A DNA stretch of 57,384 nt from Prevotella sp. UBA4330 (lineage in GTDB: Bacteria; Bacteroidota; Bacteroidia; Bacteroidales; Bacteroidaceae). The stretch spans positions 1 through 57,384 of the forward strand of contig DGTS01000007.1 of the NCBI GenBank assembly GCA_002394385.1. Reading direction: 5' to 3'. The notes under the pieces were generated by a model. That model was not told where the DNA came from. It searched no databases and was given only the letters and a program-made list of their open reading frames with translations. Position numbers and translations under genes: made by a program. Numbering within the stretch: position 1 is the first letter of the stretch; the number at the start of each line of letters is the position of its first letter. This document shows, one piece after another, positions 41,554-49,657 of the stretch.

Positions 41554-43017
41554 ATGCCAGCAAGAGAATTTATCGTAGCAATCGAATTAGGCTCATCTAA
41601 GATGACCGGCATCGCGGGAAAGAAGAATCTCGACGGTAGCATCACTGTACTTGCCCTGGTGAAGGAAGACTCGTCGTCGTTCATTCACAAGGGTGTGGTT
41701 TATAACATCGACAAAACGGCACAGTGCATCGCAAACATTGTGAAGAAACTCACCACAACTCTGAAGCAGGAGATTTCGCATGTATATGTGGGAGTGGGAG
41801 GACAGTCGATTAGAAGTGTTAAGAACAACATCATCAAGACACTTCCCGCTGAGTCCATCGTCACACAGATGATGGTGAACGAACTGATGGACGCCAACCG
41901 CAACATGAGTTATCAAGACCAGGAAATACTTGACGCTGCGACACAGGAGTATAAGGTTGACAACCAACTGCAACTCGACCCTGTGGGCATCCAGTGCTCT
42001 CGCCTTGAGGGTAACTTCCTCAACATTCTGTGGAGATATGAGTTCTACCGCCGCCTGAACAAGTGTTTCGACATGGCTGGCGTGGCCATCGCAGAGATGT
42101 ATCTTGCTCCGCTGGCACTTGCCGACGCCGTGCTCACCGATGCAGAGAAACGCTCGGGATGCGCGCTTGTGGACCTTGGTGCCGACACCACCACTGTTTC
42201 GGTTTACTATAAGAACATCTTGCGCCATCTGGCTGTTATCCCTCTGGGCAGCAACAACATTACCAAGGACATCGCATCGCTGCAGGTGGAGGAGAGCGTG
42301 GCAGAGAAACTGAAACTGCAACACGCTGTGGCATATACCGAAAATGGCGACATCGACAGCCAGAAGACATTCCAACTGGATGCCGACCGCAAGGTTGACC
42401 AGCGCAAGTTCGTCGAGATTGTGGAGGGCAGACTGGAGGAAATCATCGAGAACGTGTGGTATCAGGTGCCATCCGACTATGCCGAGCGACTGCTCGGAGG
42501 CATCATCCTCACCGGCGGTGGCTCTAACATGCCGGGCATAGAGACGGCTTTCGCCAACCATACTCATATCGACAAGATTCGCGTGGCTAAGTTTGTCAAC
42601 CAGTCAATCAATGCCAAAGACCCGCTCATCACGGCTCACAACGGCATGATGAACACCGTGCTGGGAATACTCGCTAAGGGCAACATGAACTGCGCCGGCA
42701 ACGAGGTGGACCCGACAAAGGACCTCTTCACAGCACCGAAGGCCGCTACCGTGAACACCACCGACGAACTGCACAAGAACCCACGACAGCCAAACGAACT
42801 GGAAGGTGGCGTGGTGCAGACAGAGGCAGAGAAGCGCAAGGCAGAGGAACTGCGCCGTCAGCAGGAGGAAGAAGAGCGTCTGCGACTCGAGGAAGAGGAA
42901 CGCAAGCGCGAGGAAGAGGAACGCAAGAAAGAGGACAGCGGCATAAAGAAATTTGGAAGCCGCTTCAAGACGTTCGTCAAGAAACTTATTTCTGAGGACG
43001 AGGAAGAGCAAGAATGA
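41554..43017 (+). CDS. ftsA: Cell division protein FtsA
   Basis: 487 residues. Actin-fold ATPase: phosphate-binding VAIELGSSKMTGIAG at the start, LVDLGADTTTVSVY and LTGGGSNMPGIE. After about residue 380 comes a spacer and a Glu/Arg/Lys-rich helix (about 425-465), ending in KKFGSRFKTFVKKLISEDEEEQE, whose amphipathic KKFGSRFKTFVKKLI segment is the probable membrane-targeting helix. Tethers FtsZ filaments to the membrane. Confidence 0.96.
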   Translation: MPAREFIVAIELGSSKMTGIAGKKNLDGSITVLALVKEDSSSFIHKGVVYNIDKTAQCIANIVKKLTTTLKQEISHVYVGVGGQSIRSVKNNIIKTLPAESIVTQMMVNELMDANRNMSYQDQEILDAATQEYKVDNQLQLDPVGIQCSRLEGNFLNILWRYEFYRRLNKCFDMAGVAIAEMYLAPLALADAVLTDAEKRSGCALVDLGADTTTVSVYYKNILRHLAVIPLGSNNITKDIASLQVEESVAEKLKLQHAVAYTENGDIDSQKTFQLDADRKVDQRKFVEIVEGRLEEIIENVWYQVPSDYAERLLGGIILTGGGSNMPGIETAFANHTHIDKIRVAKFVNQSINAKDPLITAHNGMMNTVLGILAKGNMNCAGNEVDPTKDLFTAPKAATVNTTDELHKNPRQPNELEGGVVQTEAEKRKAEELRRQQEEEERLRLEEEERKREEEERKKEDSGIKKFGSRFKTFVKKLISEDEEEQE

Positions 43018-43142
43018 TGTTCCGCTCTGCACAATCAGAAACACAACATATAAGAGTTAATAATATCATCATTAACCGCAGTCACTTACACTCGACCCAA
43101 TAAAAGGAAAGAAAAACAAGGACTGCAAAAAACAAAAAGACT

Positions 43143-44462
43143 ATGCCAAACAATATGATATTGGATTTCGGCGATCCCGAAAAAGAGAACAGCATAATTA
43201 AAGTGATTGGCGTTGGCGGCGGTGGCGGCAATGCAGTGAACCACATGTATCGCGAGGGCATCCACGACGTGACATTCGTGCTATGCAACACCGACAACCA
43301 GGCGCTCAACGACTCACCGGTGCCCGTGCATCTGCAACTGGGCAAGGAGGGTCTCGGTGCCGGCAACAAGCCCGAAAAGGCGCGTCAGGCAGCCGAAGAG
43401 AGTCTCGCCGACGTGAAGAACATGCTCAGCGACGGCACCAAGATGGCGTTCATCACCGCCGGAATGGGCGGTGGCACAGGTACAGGTGCTGCCCCAGTGA
43501 TTGCCCGCACAAGTAAGGAGTTGGGCATTCTCACAGTGGGCATCGTGACAATACCGTTCCGCTTCGAGGGCGACCGCAAGATAGACCAGGCTCTGGACGG
43601 TGTTGAGGAGATGGCGAAACATGTCGATGCTCTGCTCGTTATCAACAACGAGCGTCTGCGCGAGATTTATCCCGAACTGACGGTGCTCGACGCTTTCGCC
43701 AAAGCCGACGACACTCTGAGCATTGCTGCGAAATCAATAGCAGAGATAATCACCGTGCACGGACTCATCAACCTCGACTTCAACGACGTTAAGACAGTGC
43801 TGAAAGATGGTGGCGTTGCCATCATGTCAACAGGATATGGCGAGGGCGAGGGCCGCGTGAAGAAGGCTATCGACGACGCACTGAACTCTCCGCTGCTCAA
43901 CGACAACGACGTGTTCAACTCAAAGAAGATTCTGCTCTCCATCTCTTTCTGCTCCGACAAGCAGAACAACGCAAGCCTCACCATGGAGGAGATGAACGAT
44001 GTGAACGAGTTCATGGCACGCTTCGGCTCGGGCTTCGAGTTGAAGTGGGGTCTCGCCACCGACCCTGAACTGGGTTCAAAGGTGAAAGTGACAATCCTCG
44101 CAACGGGCTTCGGCATCGAGAATGTCGATGGAATGAACGGCCACTTCAAGAAACGTACCATGGAGGAGCAGAACCGGATAGCAGAGGAAGAGGAGAAGGC
44201 AGCAGAGCGCCAGGATCGTCGCAACCGCTACTATGGCAAGGACGGCAAGACATCGCAGTACAAGCGCCGCCCGCACATCTTCATCTTCCGTCCCGAAGAT
44301 CTGGACAACGACGACGTAATCTCTGCCGTAGAGCAGACTCCTACATATAAGCGCACACGCCAAATCCTCGACAGCATACGCTCGCAAGGCGCTGGCAGTG
44401 AGGAGCAGAAAGAGGGAGGTGAGCCCAAGGAGGCCATCTCTGGAACAATAAAATTCGGATAA
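43143..44462 (+). CDS. ftsZ: Cell division protein FtsZ
   Basis: 439 residues. Tubulin-like GTPase: N-terminal VIGVGGGGGNAVNHM, the G-box GGGTGTG at 109-115, and the T7 loop LINLDFNDVKTVL that completes the GTP site of the next subunit. The linker (about 335-439) contains a Glu/Arg-rich part. The tail ends EAISGTIKFG and lacks the E. coli-type DIPxFLR motif, so the FtsA contact probably differs. A 125-bp gap before it contains no repeat or promoter box that I can recognise. Confidence 0.97.
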   Translation: MPNNMILDFGDPEKENSIIKVIGVGGGGGNAVNHMYREGIHDVTFVLCNTDNQALNDSPVPVHLQLGKEGLGAGNKPEKARQAAEESLADVKNMLSDGTKMAFITAGMGGGTGTGAAPVIARTSKELGILTVGIVTIPFRFEGDRKIDQALDGVEEMAKHVDALLVINNERLREIYPELTVLDAFAKADDTLSIAAKSIAEIITVHGLINLDFNDVKTVLKDGGVAIMSTGYGEGEGRVKKAIDDALNSPLLNDNDVFNSKKILLSISFCSDKQNNASLTMEEMNDVNEFMARFGSGFELKWGLATDPELGSKVKVTILATGFGIENVDGMNGHFKKRTMEEQNRIAEEEEKAAERQDRRNRYYGKDGKTSQYKRRPHIFIFRPEDLDNDDVISAVEQTPTYKRTRQILDSIRSQGAGSEEQKEGGEPKEAISGTIKFG

Positions 44463-44476
44463 TAAACATTACAACC

Positions 44477-44923
44477 ATGCTTTTCGACCAAATAAGTGAA
44501 GACATAAAAGCGGCTATGAAAGCCCGCGACAAGGTGCGTCTTGAGACACTCCGCAACATCAAGAAAGTGTTCCTCGAGGCAAAGACAGCACCGGGTGCCA
44601 ACGACACTCTTGAGGATGCCGATGCCCTGAAGATAATTGCCAAACTGGCGAAACAGGGCAAGGAGACCGCAGTGACATACACCAGCGCCGGCCGCCAGGA
44701 CCTTGCCGATGCCGAACTGGCACAGGTGGAGGTGCTCGAGAGTTATCTTCCAAAGCAACTCTCCGACTCGGAGATTGAGGAAGAAGTGAAGAAAATCATT
44801 GCCCAGACAGGTGCCTCATCAATGAAAGAGATGGGCAAGGTGATGGGCATTGCCAGCAAACAGATGGCAGGACGCGCCGAAGGCGGCAAAATCTCTGCCA
44901 TTGTAAAGAAATTACTTTCATGA
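44477..44923 (+). CDS. GatB/YqeY domain protein
   Basis: 148 residues. Family match by length and by RDKVRLETLRNIKKVF, YLPKQLSDSEIEEEVKKII and GKVMGIASKQMAGRAEGGKIS, the YqeY pattern. The YqeY domain resembles the tRNA-binding tail of GatB amidotransferase; its stand-alone function is not established. Last gene of the dcw unit, 14 bp after ftsZ. Confidence 0.9.
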   Translation: MLFDQISEDIKAAMKARDKVRLETLRNIKKVFLEAKTAPGANDTLEDADALKIIAKLAKQGKETAVTYTSAGRQDLADAELAQVEVLESYLPKQLSDSEIEEEVKKIIAQTGASSMKEMGKVMGIASKQMAGRAEGGKISAIVKKLLS

Positions 44924-44997
44924 ACACAAGACTAAATTACCTTATATTATTGATTGTTTAAATACATACAAATCTCAAAAAATTCATATATTATTAG

Positions 44998-45033
44998 CAA
45001 AGAAGCACGCTGTGAAGCGCGCTTCTTTGTTTT
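44998..45033 (+). terminator. Rho-independent terminator of the dcw cluster
   Basis: 13-bp stem (44998-45010 with 45017-45029, one G-U), loop TGTGAA, followed by GTTTT. It lies 74 bp after the last gene. Confidence 0.75.
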
Positions 45034-45109
45034 ATGGCACTCTGGTTCACACACCCCAAAAGTGCGTTTTGCAACTATCTGGATTTCAGCAAGATACAAA
45101 CCCGCCGAC

Positions 45110-45197
45110 AAAGTTAATAACTTTGTTCAACAATCTTAATAACTTTGTTAGACAATCTTAATAACTTTGTTCAACAAAGTTAATAACATTGTCTTGC
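45110..45197. repeat. 22-bp-period tandem array, 4 units (family 4)
   Basis: Units at 45110-45131, 45132-45153, 45154-45175 and 45176-45197. Each has the core TTAATAACTTTGTT with small changes. The junction of units forms an inverted pair AACTTTGTT/AACAAAGTT. Together with the terminator at 44998 and the promoter at 45269 it accounts for the 384-bp gap before the aldo/keto reductase. Confidence 0.93.
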
Positions 45198-45268
45198 GGT
45201 TTGGCATCAATCGTTTCCGTGGTTTTATTTTTTAGTGTTCCGGGACGATTTCTTTGGGTATTTTTTCA

Positions 45269-45277
45269 TACCTTTGT
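45269..45277 (+). promoter_or_regulatory. -7 promoter box of the aldo/keto reductase
   Basis: TACCTTTGT, one base from consensus, 31 bp before the ATG. Confidence 0.55.
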
Positions 45278-45307
45278 GGATGAAAAGAAAACTATAAAAC
45301 TAATGAT

Positions 45308-46249
45308 ATGGAAAAGTATTTGGCAAACGAGAAGAGGTATGACGGCATGAAGTATGAGCGTTGCGGACGCAGCGGAGTGATGCTGCCGAGGGTTAGCCTG
45401 GGGTTCTGGCACAACTTCGGTAGTGTGGACCCGTATGAGCGGAGCCGTGAGATAACACGCTATGCTTTCGACAACGGTATCACGCACTTCGACCTGGCGA
45501 ACAACTACGGCCCGTCATACGGCAGCGCGGAGGAGACTCTGGGACGGCTGATGGACGACGACTTCCGGCCCTATCGCGACGAACTGTTCATCTCGACAAA
45601 GGCGGGTTACGACATGTGGGCAGGTCCCTACGGCGACTGGGGCTCACGCAAATATCTGATGGCAAGCATCGACCAGAGTCTGAAGAGAATGCATCTGGAC
45701 TATGTTGACCTGTTCTACAGCCACCGCTACGACCCCAACACGCCCATAGAGGAGACTCTGCAGGCGATGGTGGACATCGTAAGGCAGGGCAAGGCGCTCT
45801 ATCTGGGCATCTCGAACTGGCCGTTGGAAGCACTGGAGAAGGCTGCCGACTATCTCGCCGAGCGCGATGCGCCGCTGCTGATAATACAAGACAAACTGAA
45901 CATGCTGCACCGCGACCCTATAGAGAGCGGCAAACTGGACTTCTGCCGGCGCCGCGGAGTGGGAATGATTGCCTTCTCGCCACTGGCACAGGGGCTGCTC
46001 ACCGACCGTTACCTTAACGGAATACCTGCCGACAGCCGCATGAGCAAGGGCAAGTTCTTGCGCGAGGAGATGCTCACGCCCGAACTGCTCACGTTCCTGA
46101 AAGAAGAGAACGCGAAGGCACAAGCAAACGGTCACACCCTTGCCGAGCATGCCTTGCGCTGGATTCTCGACCAAGAGGGAGTGACATCGGTGCTCGTAGG
46201 TGCAAGCAGCACGGCGCAACTGCAGAAGAACCTTCAGTGCATCAGGTAG
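45308..46249 (+). CDS. Aldo/keto reductase (YghZ/Gpr-like)
   Basis: 313 residues. TIM-barrel NADPH oxidoreductase with the catalytic tetrad visible: Asp and Tyr in HFDLANNYGPSYGSAEETLG, Lys in FISTKAGYDMW, His in FYSHRYDP. The phrase RCGRSGVMLPRVSLGFWHNFG and overall pattern resemble E. coli YghZ, which reduces L-glyceraldehyde 3-phosphate and methylglyoxal. Slightly shorter than YghZ, ending at LQKNLQCIR. Own promoter; stands alone. Confidence 0.88.
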   Translation: MEKYLANEKRYDGMKYERCGRSGVMLPRVSLGFWHNFGSVDPYERSREITRYAFDNGITHFDLANNYGPSYGSAEETLGRLMDDDFRPYRDELFISTKAGYDMWAGPYGDWGSRKYLMASIDQSLKRMHLDYVDLFYSHRYDPNTPIEETLQAMVDIVRQGKALYLGISNWPLEALEKAADYLAERDAPLLIIQDKLNMLHRDPIESGKLDFCRRRGVGMIAFSPLAQGLLTDRYLNGIPADSRMSKGKFLREEMLTPELLTFLKEENAKAQANGHTLAEHALRWILDQEGVTSVLVGASSTAQLQKNLQCIR

Positions 46250-46260
46250 GTTTTACCTCT

Positions 46261-46328
46261 GCTCCCCTATCCCCAAAGCCTCACCCCTATCCCCTCTCCA
46301 AGGGGCGAGGGGGACTTCAGGGGCGGAG
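46261..46328. repeat. GC-rich dispersed repeat, copy 3
   Basis: GCTCCCCTATCCC ... TCACCCCTATCCCCTCTCC followed by GGGGCGAGGGGGACTTC. Nearest relatives are copy 4 (48519-48570), which shares the CCAAAGCCTCACCCC prefix, and copy 1. Confidence 0.75.
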
Positions 46329-46399
46329 AACCAAGGACATACAATGAAGTAATCTCAGAACACGGGGGCAACATTCCAGTCCCCACGACCCGCCCAAGC

Positions 46400-46561
46400 A
46401 TTTACGTCCCTTTTACGGCAATTTGCGGATAGAAGTATCCCTTGTAAAAAAGGTGTAAAAAAATAAATGGATAAAAGGACGCAACGTATAGGAATATTTA
46501 CTATCTTTGCAGCATCAGTCCAATCTGCTGGAGTTTATACAAGTGTCAAACTGTATAGCCT
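46400..46561 (+). repeat. RHS 5' module, copy 1 (promoter and leader)
   Basis: Starts with ATTTACGTCCCTTTTACGGC and includes GTAAAAAAATAAATGGATAA and the -7 box TATCTTTGC at 46502-46510. The same order of blocks is at 56176-56330, and the first 32 bp alone recur at 48423-48454. Homology continues into the first codons of the RHS fragment. The module is the shared front end of two different downstream cassettes. Confidence 0.88.
46502..46510 (+). promoter_or_regulatory. -7 promoter box of the RHS cassette, copy 1
   Basis: TATCTTTGC, 52 bp before the ATG at 46562. Conserved in the second copy at 56279-56287. Confidence 0.65.
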
Positions 46562-47044
46562 ATGGAAATAAAGAATTACATATCATTTCAGGAAAGGTAT
46601 AAGGACCACCTGGGCAATAACCGCATGGTCATCGACAGCGAGGGGAATGTCCTGCAAAGAACAGACTACTATCCCTACGGCACTCCGTTCTATGAGCCAT
46701 CGAACACCAACAACTCTGCGTTGCAACAATATAAGTACAACGGCAAGGAACTGGATGTGATGCACGGTTTGAACACTTATGACTATGGCGCACGTCAGTA
46801 TTACCCTGTGCTCCCGATATGGGACAGAGTTGATCCGTTTGCAGAGAAATACTATCCGCATAGTCCATATGGATATTGTAGAAATAATCTAATAATTAGA
46901 ATAGATATTGATGGACTTTATGATTTTGAAGGAATAAGTAATTGGGCTAATGGAACCACTAATGGTGTCGTTACAAATGTAACGATTGACAAAAACGAAG
47001 GTATTAAGTGGGATGGTTATTTACCCTTATTAATTTTTAAATGA
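46562..47044 (+). CDS. RHS-core fragment with short AT-rich C-terminal tip
   Basis: 160 residues. Residues about 13-118 are the end of the Bacteroidetes RHS-associated core: YKDHLGNNRMVIDSEGNVL, YYPYGTPF, YKYNGKELDVMHGLNTYDYGARQYYP, WDRVDPFAEKYYPHSPYGYCRNN, closing at DIDG. The hundreds of upstream YD repeats of a full RHS protein are missing; instead the frame starts with MEIKNYISFQER right after a promoter. After the core, the tip (LYDFEGISNWANG ... LLIFK, about 43 residues) is encoded by visibly AT-rich DNA and matches nothing I know; it is short for a toxin and may be truncated. Overlaps the next gene by 4 bp. Probably an orphan cassette and not a working toxin. Confidence 0.75.
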   Translation: MEIKNYISFQERYKDHLGNNRMVIDSEGNVLQRTDYYPYGTPFYEPSNTNNSALQQYKYNGKELDVMHGLNTYDYGARQYYPVLPIWDRVDPFAEKYYPHSPYGYCRNNLIIRIDIDGLYDFEGISNWANGTTNGVVTNVTIDKNEGIKWDGYLPLLIFK

Positions 47045-48162
47045 TGAGAAATGTATATTTTATTTTGCTCCTGTCATTTATTGCGTGTTCACATAAAGGG
47101 GGCAATTATACTAAGGATTCTTCAAATCAAAGAAATGATTTAATCTTGCAAATAAGTAATTCAAACGGTATTTTTTTGTCCTTAAAAGATACTGTAAATA
47201 TGAAACGTTATCAGACATTTGATGAGTGCACGATGTCTGGTAATGGGCGGGCTATAAAATCTCCATTTGTTTACGTTAAGAAACAAAATGATTCCATCTT
47301 AGTATGTAGTTCAGATCCAAATGATTCAGTCCGTATATATGTGAGGCTTAACAACGGTGTTTGGTATAGCCACATGGAGTATGACATATGGAAGAAAAAG
47401 GATTATATCCCATCTAAGAGTGAACTTTCGACTTTGGCAAGGGTTTATGACAGGTATTTTTATAATGACACCATATTGGAATTAAAAACTAGTTATATTT
47501 CCGAAAGACAATATCACGAAATATTCATAAAGTGTATGAACCACCTTTATCACATAAGGAATGCAGATCATTTGAATTGTTCGCAAATAAATGAACTTCG
47601 TAAACATGTTAATCAATTAATCAATACGCATGACAAATGTGTAACTAAATACATGATAAGAGAAGAGAAAGAGCATTATATTTACGAAGCGGAAAATAAT
47701 GGTGAAGATTTCTCCTATGAAAGAAAGGCATATGGTTTATGGGGAATACAACCAGGTATAGAGGAATGCCATCTATATAATGGAATAGACATTAGAAAGT
47801 ATTCTGACAATTTATATAGACATCAACTAAACAATACAGATTATATATATGAATATGCTGACGAAGCACCGCACTTTCCTGGTGGAACCAATAAGTTCTA
47901 TGAATTCGTTAATAATCATAGGAATAGTTCTTTGCTGTGCGACGTCAACAAACCTTTTCGGGTGATTGTAGAGATTGTTGTTGAAAAAGATGGTCTTGTC
48001 ACGAATGCGAAAATAGTTAAGTCTATAGATTCACAGCATGATAATGATGCTTTAAGAATAATAGAAGGCATGCCAAAATGGTCTCCTGCTAAATTAAATG
48101 GTAAATCTATCCGTTATAAAATGCTTATACCGATATCATACAGAAAAAATGAGGGGATGTAA
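47041..48162 (+). CDS. Lipoprotein with TonB C-terminal-like domain, RHS cargo
   Basis: 373 residues. Lipobox SFIAC with Cys near 16, then a polar AT-rich region with no recognisable fold (about 20-270) and a C-terminal TonB_C-type domain (about 305-368: PFRVIVEIVVEKDGLVTNAKIVKSIDSQHDNDALRIIEGMPKWSPAKL split over its strands). There is no TonB membrane anchor or Pro-rich linker. Codon and base composition are far more AT-rich than neighbouring genes, a sign of recent transfer. Its start overlaps the RHS fragment stop, the position where immunity genes usually stand in polymorphic toxin loci, so an immunity or cargo role is a fair inference, not shown. Confidence 0.65.
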   Translation: MMRNVYFILLLSFIACSHKGGNYTKDSSNQRNDLILQISNSNGIFLSLKDTVNMKRYQTFDECTMSGNGRAIKSPFVYVKKQNDSILVCSSDPNDSVRIYVRLNNGVWYSHMEYDIWKKKDYIPSKSELSTLARVYDRYFYNDTILELKTSYISERQYHEIFIKCMNHLYHIRNADHLNCSQINELRKHVNQLINTHDKCVTKYMIREEKEHYIYEAENNGEDFSYERKAYGLWGIQPGIEECHLYNGIDIRKYSDNLYRHQLNNTDYIYEYADEAPHFPGGTNKFYEFVNNHRNSSLLCDVNKPFRVIVEIVVEKDGLVTNAKIVKSIDSQHDNDALRIIEGMPKWSPAKLNGKSIRYKMLIPISYRKNEGM

Positions 48163-48196
48163 CTGTCTTGGAGAAGCAAATACTCCTAACAATAAC

Positions 48197-48272
48197 CTGC
48201 TCGGGCGGATTTGTAATCTGCCCACATTGAGTATTAACATTTGTAATGTACAATAGACCAAACCTATGGCAA
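48197..48272 (+). repeat. REP palindrome plus RAYT leader, copy A
   Basis: Contains the palindrome GGGCGGATTTGTAATCTGCCC and the downstream leader ATTGAGTATTAACATTTG. The 76 bp are nearly identical to 57100-57175, which lead directly into the transposase start codon; the homology stops a few bases after the ATG. Confidence 0.88.
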
Positions 48273-48387
48273 TAATTTTTTTACGAAAGGACTCTATATT
48301 CTGCATTACTTTAAGAAGTTCACCAGCAAGGCAGTGCCGAACATCACTGTCGCCATCGGCAGCGTGAGGGAACTGGGCAAGCATCAT
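48266..48387 (+). pseudogene. Remnant of a REP-associated transposase start
   Basis: The ATG at 48266 aligns with the RAYT start at 57170 and the first ~45 bp retain homology (TTTTACGAAAGGACTCTAT versus TTTTACAAAAGAACTCTAC), but indels shift the frame and it ends after 33 codons. A different, GC-rich open frame (ending SVRELGKHH) runs through 48289-48387 and may be the tail of another lost gene joined here. Bases 48388-48518 hold a 32-bp copy of the RHS front-end module (48423-48454) and nothing else. Confidence 0.6.
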
Positions 48388-48422
48388 TAAACATGCCTGC
48401 CCCTATGATACAATTCCCAAAC

Positions 48423-48454
48423 ATTTACGTCCCATTTACGGCAATTTGCGGATA
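48423..48454 (+). repeat. RHS 5' module, isolated first block
   Basis: ATTTACGTCCCATTTACGGC followed by AATTTGCGGATA, identical to the start of the module at 56176-56207 and one base from 46400-46431. No promoter or coding part follows. Confidence 0.85.
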
Positions 48455-48518
48455 AGTTAAGCATCCGAAGAGTCCAGAAAGTCCGTAGAAACCATTTTCT
48501 TCTATTACCTTTATTACT

Positions 48519-48570
48519 GCTCCCCTATCCCAAAGCCTCACCCCTTGACCCTCTCCAAAAGGCGAGGGGA
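48519..48570. repeat. GC-rich dispersed repeat, copy 4
   Basis: GCTCCCCTATCCC, CAAAGCCTCACCCC, then CTCTCCAAAAGGCGAGGGG. Same prefix as copy 3; the G-rich half is shorter. Confidence 0.7.
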
Positions 48571-48611
48571 AAATGAAGGTTGCAGGGAGTCGCAAGGGGA
48601 AACTCTATCTG

Positions 48612-49340
48612 CTATGTCTTCCACAGTTCTTTCAGCACGGCAAAGGCGCGAAGTTCGGGAAAGCCATCGACATGGAGGCGGTAGTAACGTATGATGCCGT
48701 CGGTGATGCGGTTGCGGTCTTCGTGCGACATGCGGAACAGTCGCATGGTGTTATAGTCCATGCGCACCAGTTGGTGGAGCCGTGCTGCATCGGCAGATGA
48801 CAGATAATCGGGATGTAACGGAGCCTTGTCAACGAACAAGGCATCGCGGAGGTCGAAGAAATCGTCCTGCTGATAGTCGTCAACATTGGGATAGAAGCCG
48901 ATGAAACGCGCCAGACGCATCATAAAGACAAGGTGGAAATTGGCGAAGTTGCCATCGCTGCCATCAAGCCATTGTATGCTGTTTTCAACATAGTCGAACA
49001 GCGACTCATTGCGCTGCTCACCGCACGTGGCATGATAGAGGAACTCGGCAATGAACAGCACGATGGACAGTTTCTCAGGCATGAAGGGAATGGTGGCGAA
49101 GGGACTCGCCATGCGCACGTCGCGCAGATGATGCAACTGAGCCGTGGGGCGCATGTCAATCTCCACCTCGAGCAGCGTCATCGGCTGCAACATCTGCATC
49201 TGCACCCTGCCCTTCTGAGTCTTAGGCACAGCCACGATGCACGCCGTGCGCCCCGTCTCGCGGCACAACAACTCCACGATAACCTTGCGCTCGCCGTATT
49301 TCAGCGTATGCAGCACCACTGCCCTTGTCTTTACTATCAT
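48612..49340 (-). CDS. recO: DNA repair protein RecO
   Basis: 242 residues from MIVKTRAVVLHTLKYGERKVIVELLCRETGR, the classic RecO OB-fold start. The preceding seven codons of the open frame are heptamer repeat and are rejected. A helical C-terminal domain follows (FMMRLARFIGFYPNVDD ... YYRLHVDGFPELRAFAVLKEL). The four-cysteine zinc site of some RecO proteins is not evident. RecO loads RecA on SSB-coated DNA with RecR. Promoter box at 49375-49383. Confidence 0.93.
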   Translation of the reverse strand: MIVKTRAVVLHTLKYGERKVIVELLCRETGRTACIVAVPKTQKGRVQMQMLQPMTLLEVEIDMRPTAQLHHLRDVRMASPFATIPFMPEKLSIVLFIAEFLYHATCGEQRNESLFDYVENSIQWLDGSDGNFANFHLVFMMRLARFIGFYPNVDDYQQDDFFDLRDALFVDKAPLHPDYLSSADAARLHQLVRMDYNTMRLFRMSHEDRNRITDGIIRYYRLHVDGFPELRAFAVLKELWKT

Positions 49341-49366
49341 TGAACTTTGAACATTGAACATTAAAC
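49339..49366. repeat. TTGAAC heptamer array at the recO start
   Basis: Four 7-bp units (ATTGAAC, TTTGAAC, ATTGAAC, ATTAAAC). On the coding strand they directly precede the recO ATG. Same type of array precedes the starts at 5044 and 1761. Confidence 0.75.
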
Positions 49367-49374
49367 TTTCCCCT

Positions 49375-49383
49375 GCAAAGATA
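49375..49383 (-). promoter_or_regulatory. -7 promoter box of recO
   Basis: Minus strand TATCTTTGC, 35 bp before the recO ATG. Confidence 0.68.
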
Positions 49384-49444
49384 CGAAAAAAAGGGTTAGA
49401 TAAAAAAATATTGCGGAAAATTTGCAGGAACGAAAGAAAAGGAG

Positions 49445-49453
49445 TACCTTTGC
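49445..49453 (+). promoter_or_regulatory. -7 promoter box of tRNA-Glu (and probably rpsT)
   Basis: TACCTTTGC with a TTTG at 49421-49424, 20 bp further up, giving the full Bacteroidetes promoter. It lies 16 bp before the tRNA. No second box is visible before rpsT. Confidence 0.75.
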
Positions 49454-49469
49454 ACCCGCTAAAAGTGTT

Positions 49470-49544
49470 GGTCCCTTCGTCTATCGGTTAGGACGAGAGA
49501 TTTTCATTCTCTAAAGAGGAGTTCGACTCTCCTAGGGACTACCA
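49470..49544 (+). tRNA. tRNA-Glu (anticodon TTC)
   Basis: 75 nt including an encoded CCA. Acceptor GGTCCCT pairs with AGGGACT (terminal G-U). Anticodon stem AGAGA/TCTCT encloses loop TTTTCAT, anticodon TTC. T-arm GAGGAGTTCGACTCTCC contains the TTCGA loop. All arms fold, so the tRNA looks functional. Confidence 0.95.
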
Positions 49545-49625
49545 AGAATATTCTGTCATCCTCGCAGCGATGCGATAGCGACGATTCCTCACACAGGATG
49601 GGGTGCGAAGCGAAACGGTGGCAGA

Positions 49626-49657
49626 GGATTTTCAGTAGCGGGCAACCGCAAAAATCC
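49626..49657 (+). promoter_or_regulatory. Nested hairpin in the rpsT leader
   Basis: Outer stem GGATTTT (49626-49632) with AAAATCC (49651-49657); inner stem GCGG (49638-49641) with CCGC (49646-49649) and loop GCAA. It lies in the 181-nt segment between tRNA-Glu and rpsT. It could be an S20 autoregulatory element or a processing site. No covariation can be judged here. Confidence 0.4.

Noticed and set aside
46562..48162. Prophage or integrative element
   Set aside because: No integrase, relaxase, or phage structural gene is present; the AT-rich patch is explained better as RHS cargo. The nearby tRNA-Glu (49470) shows no duplicated 3' end.
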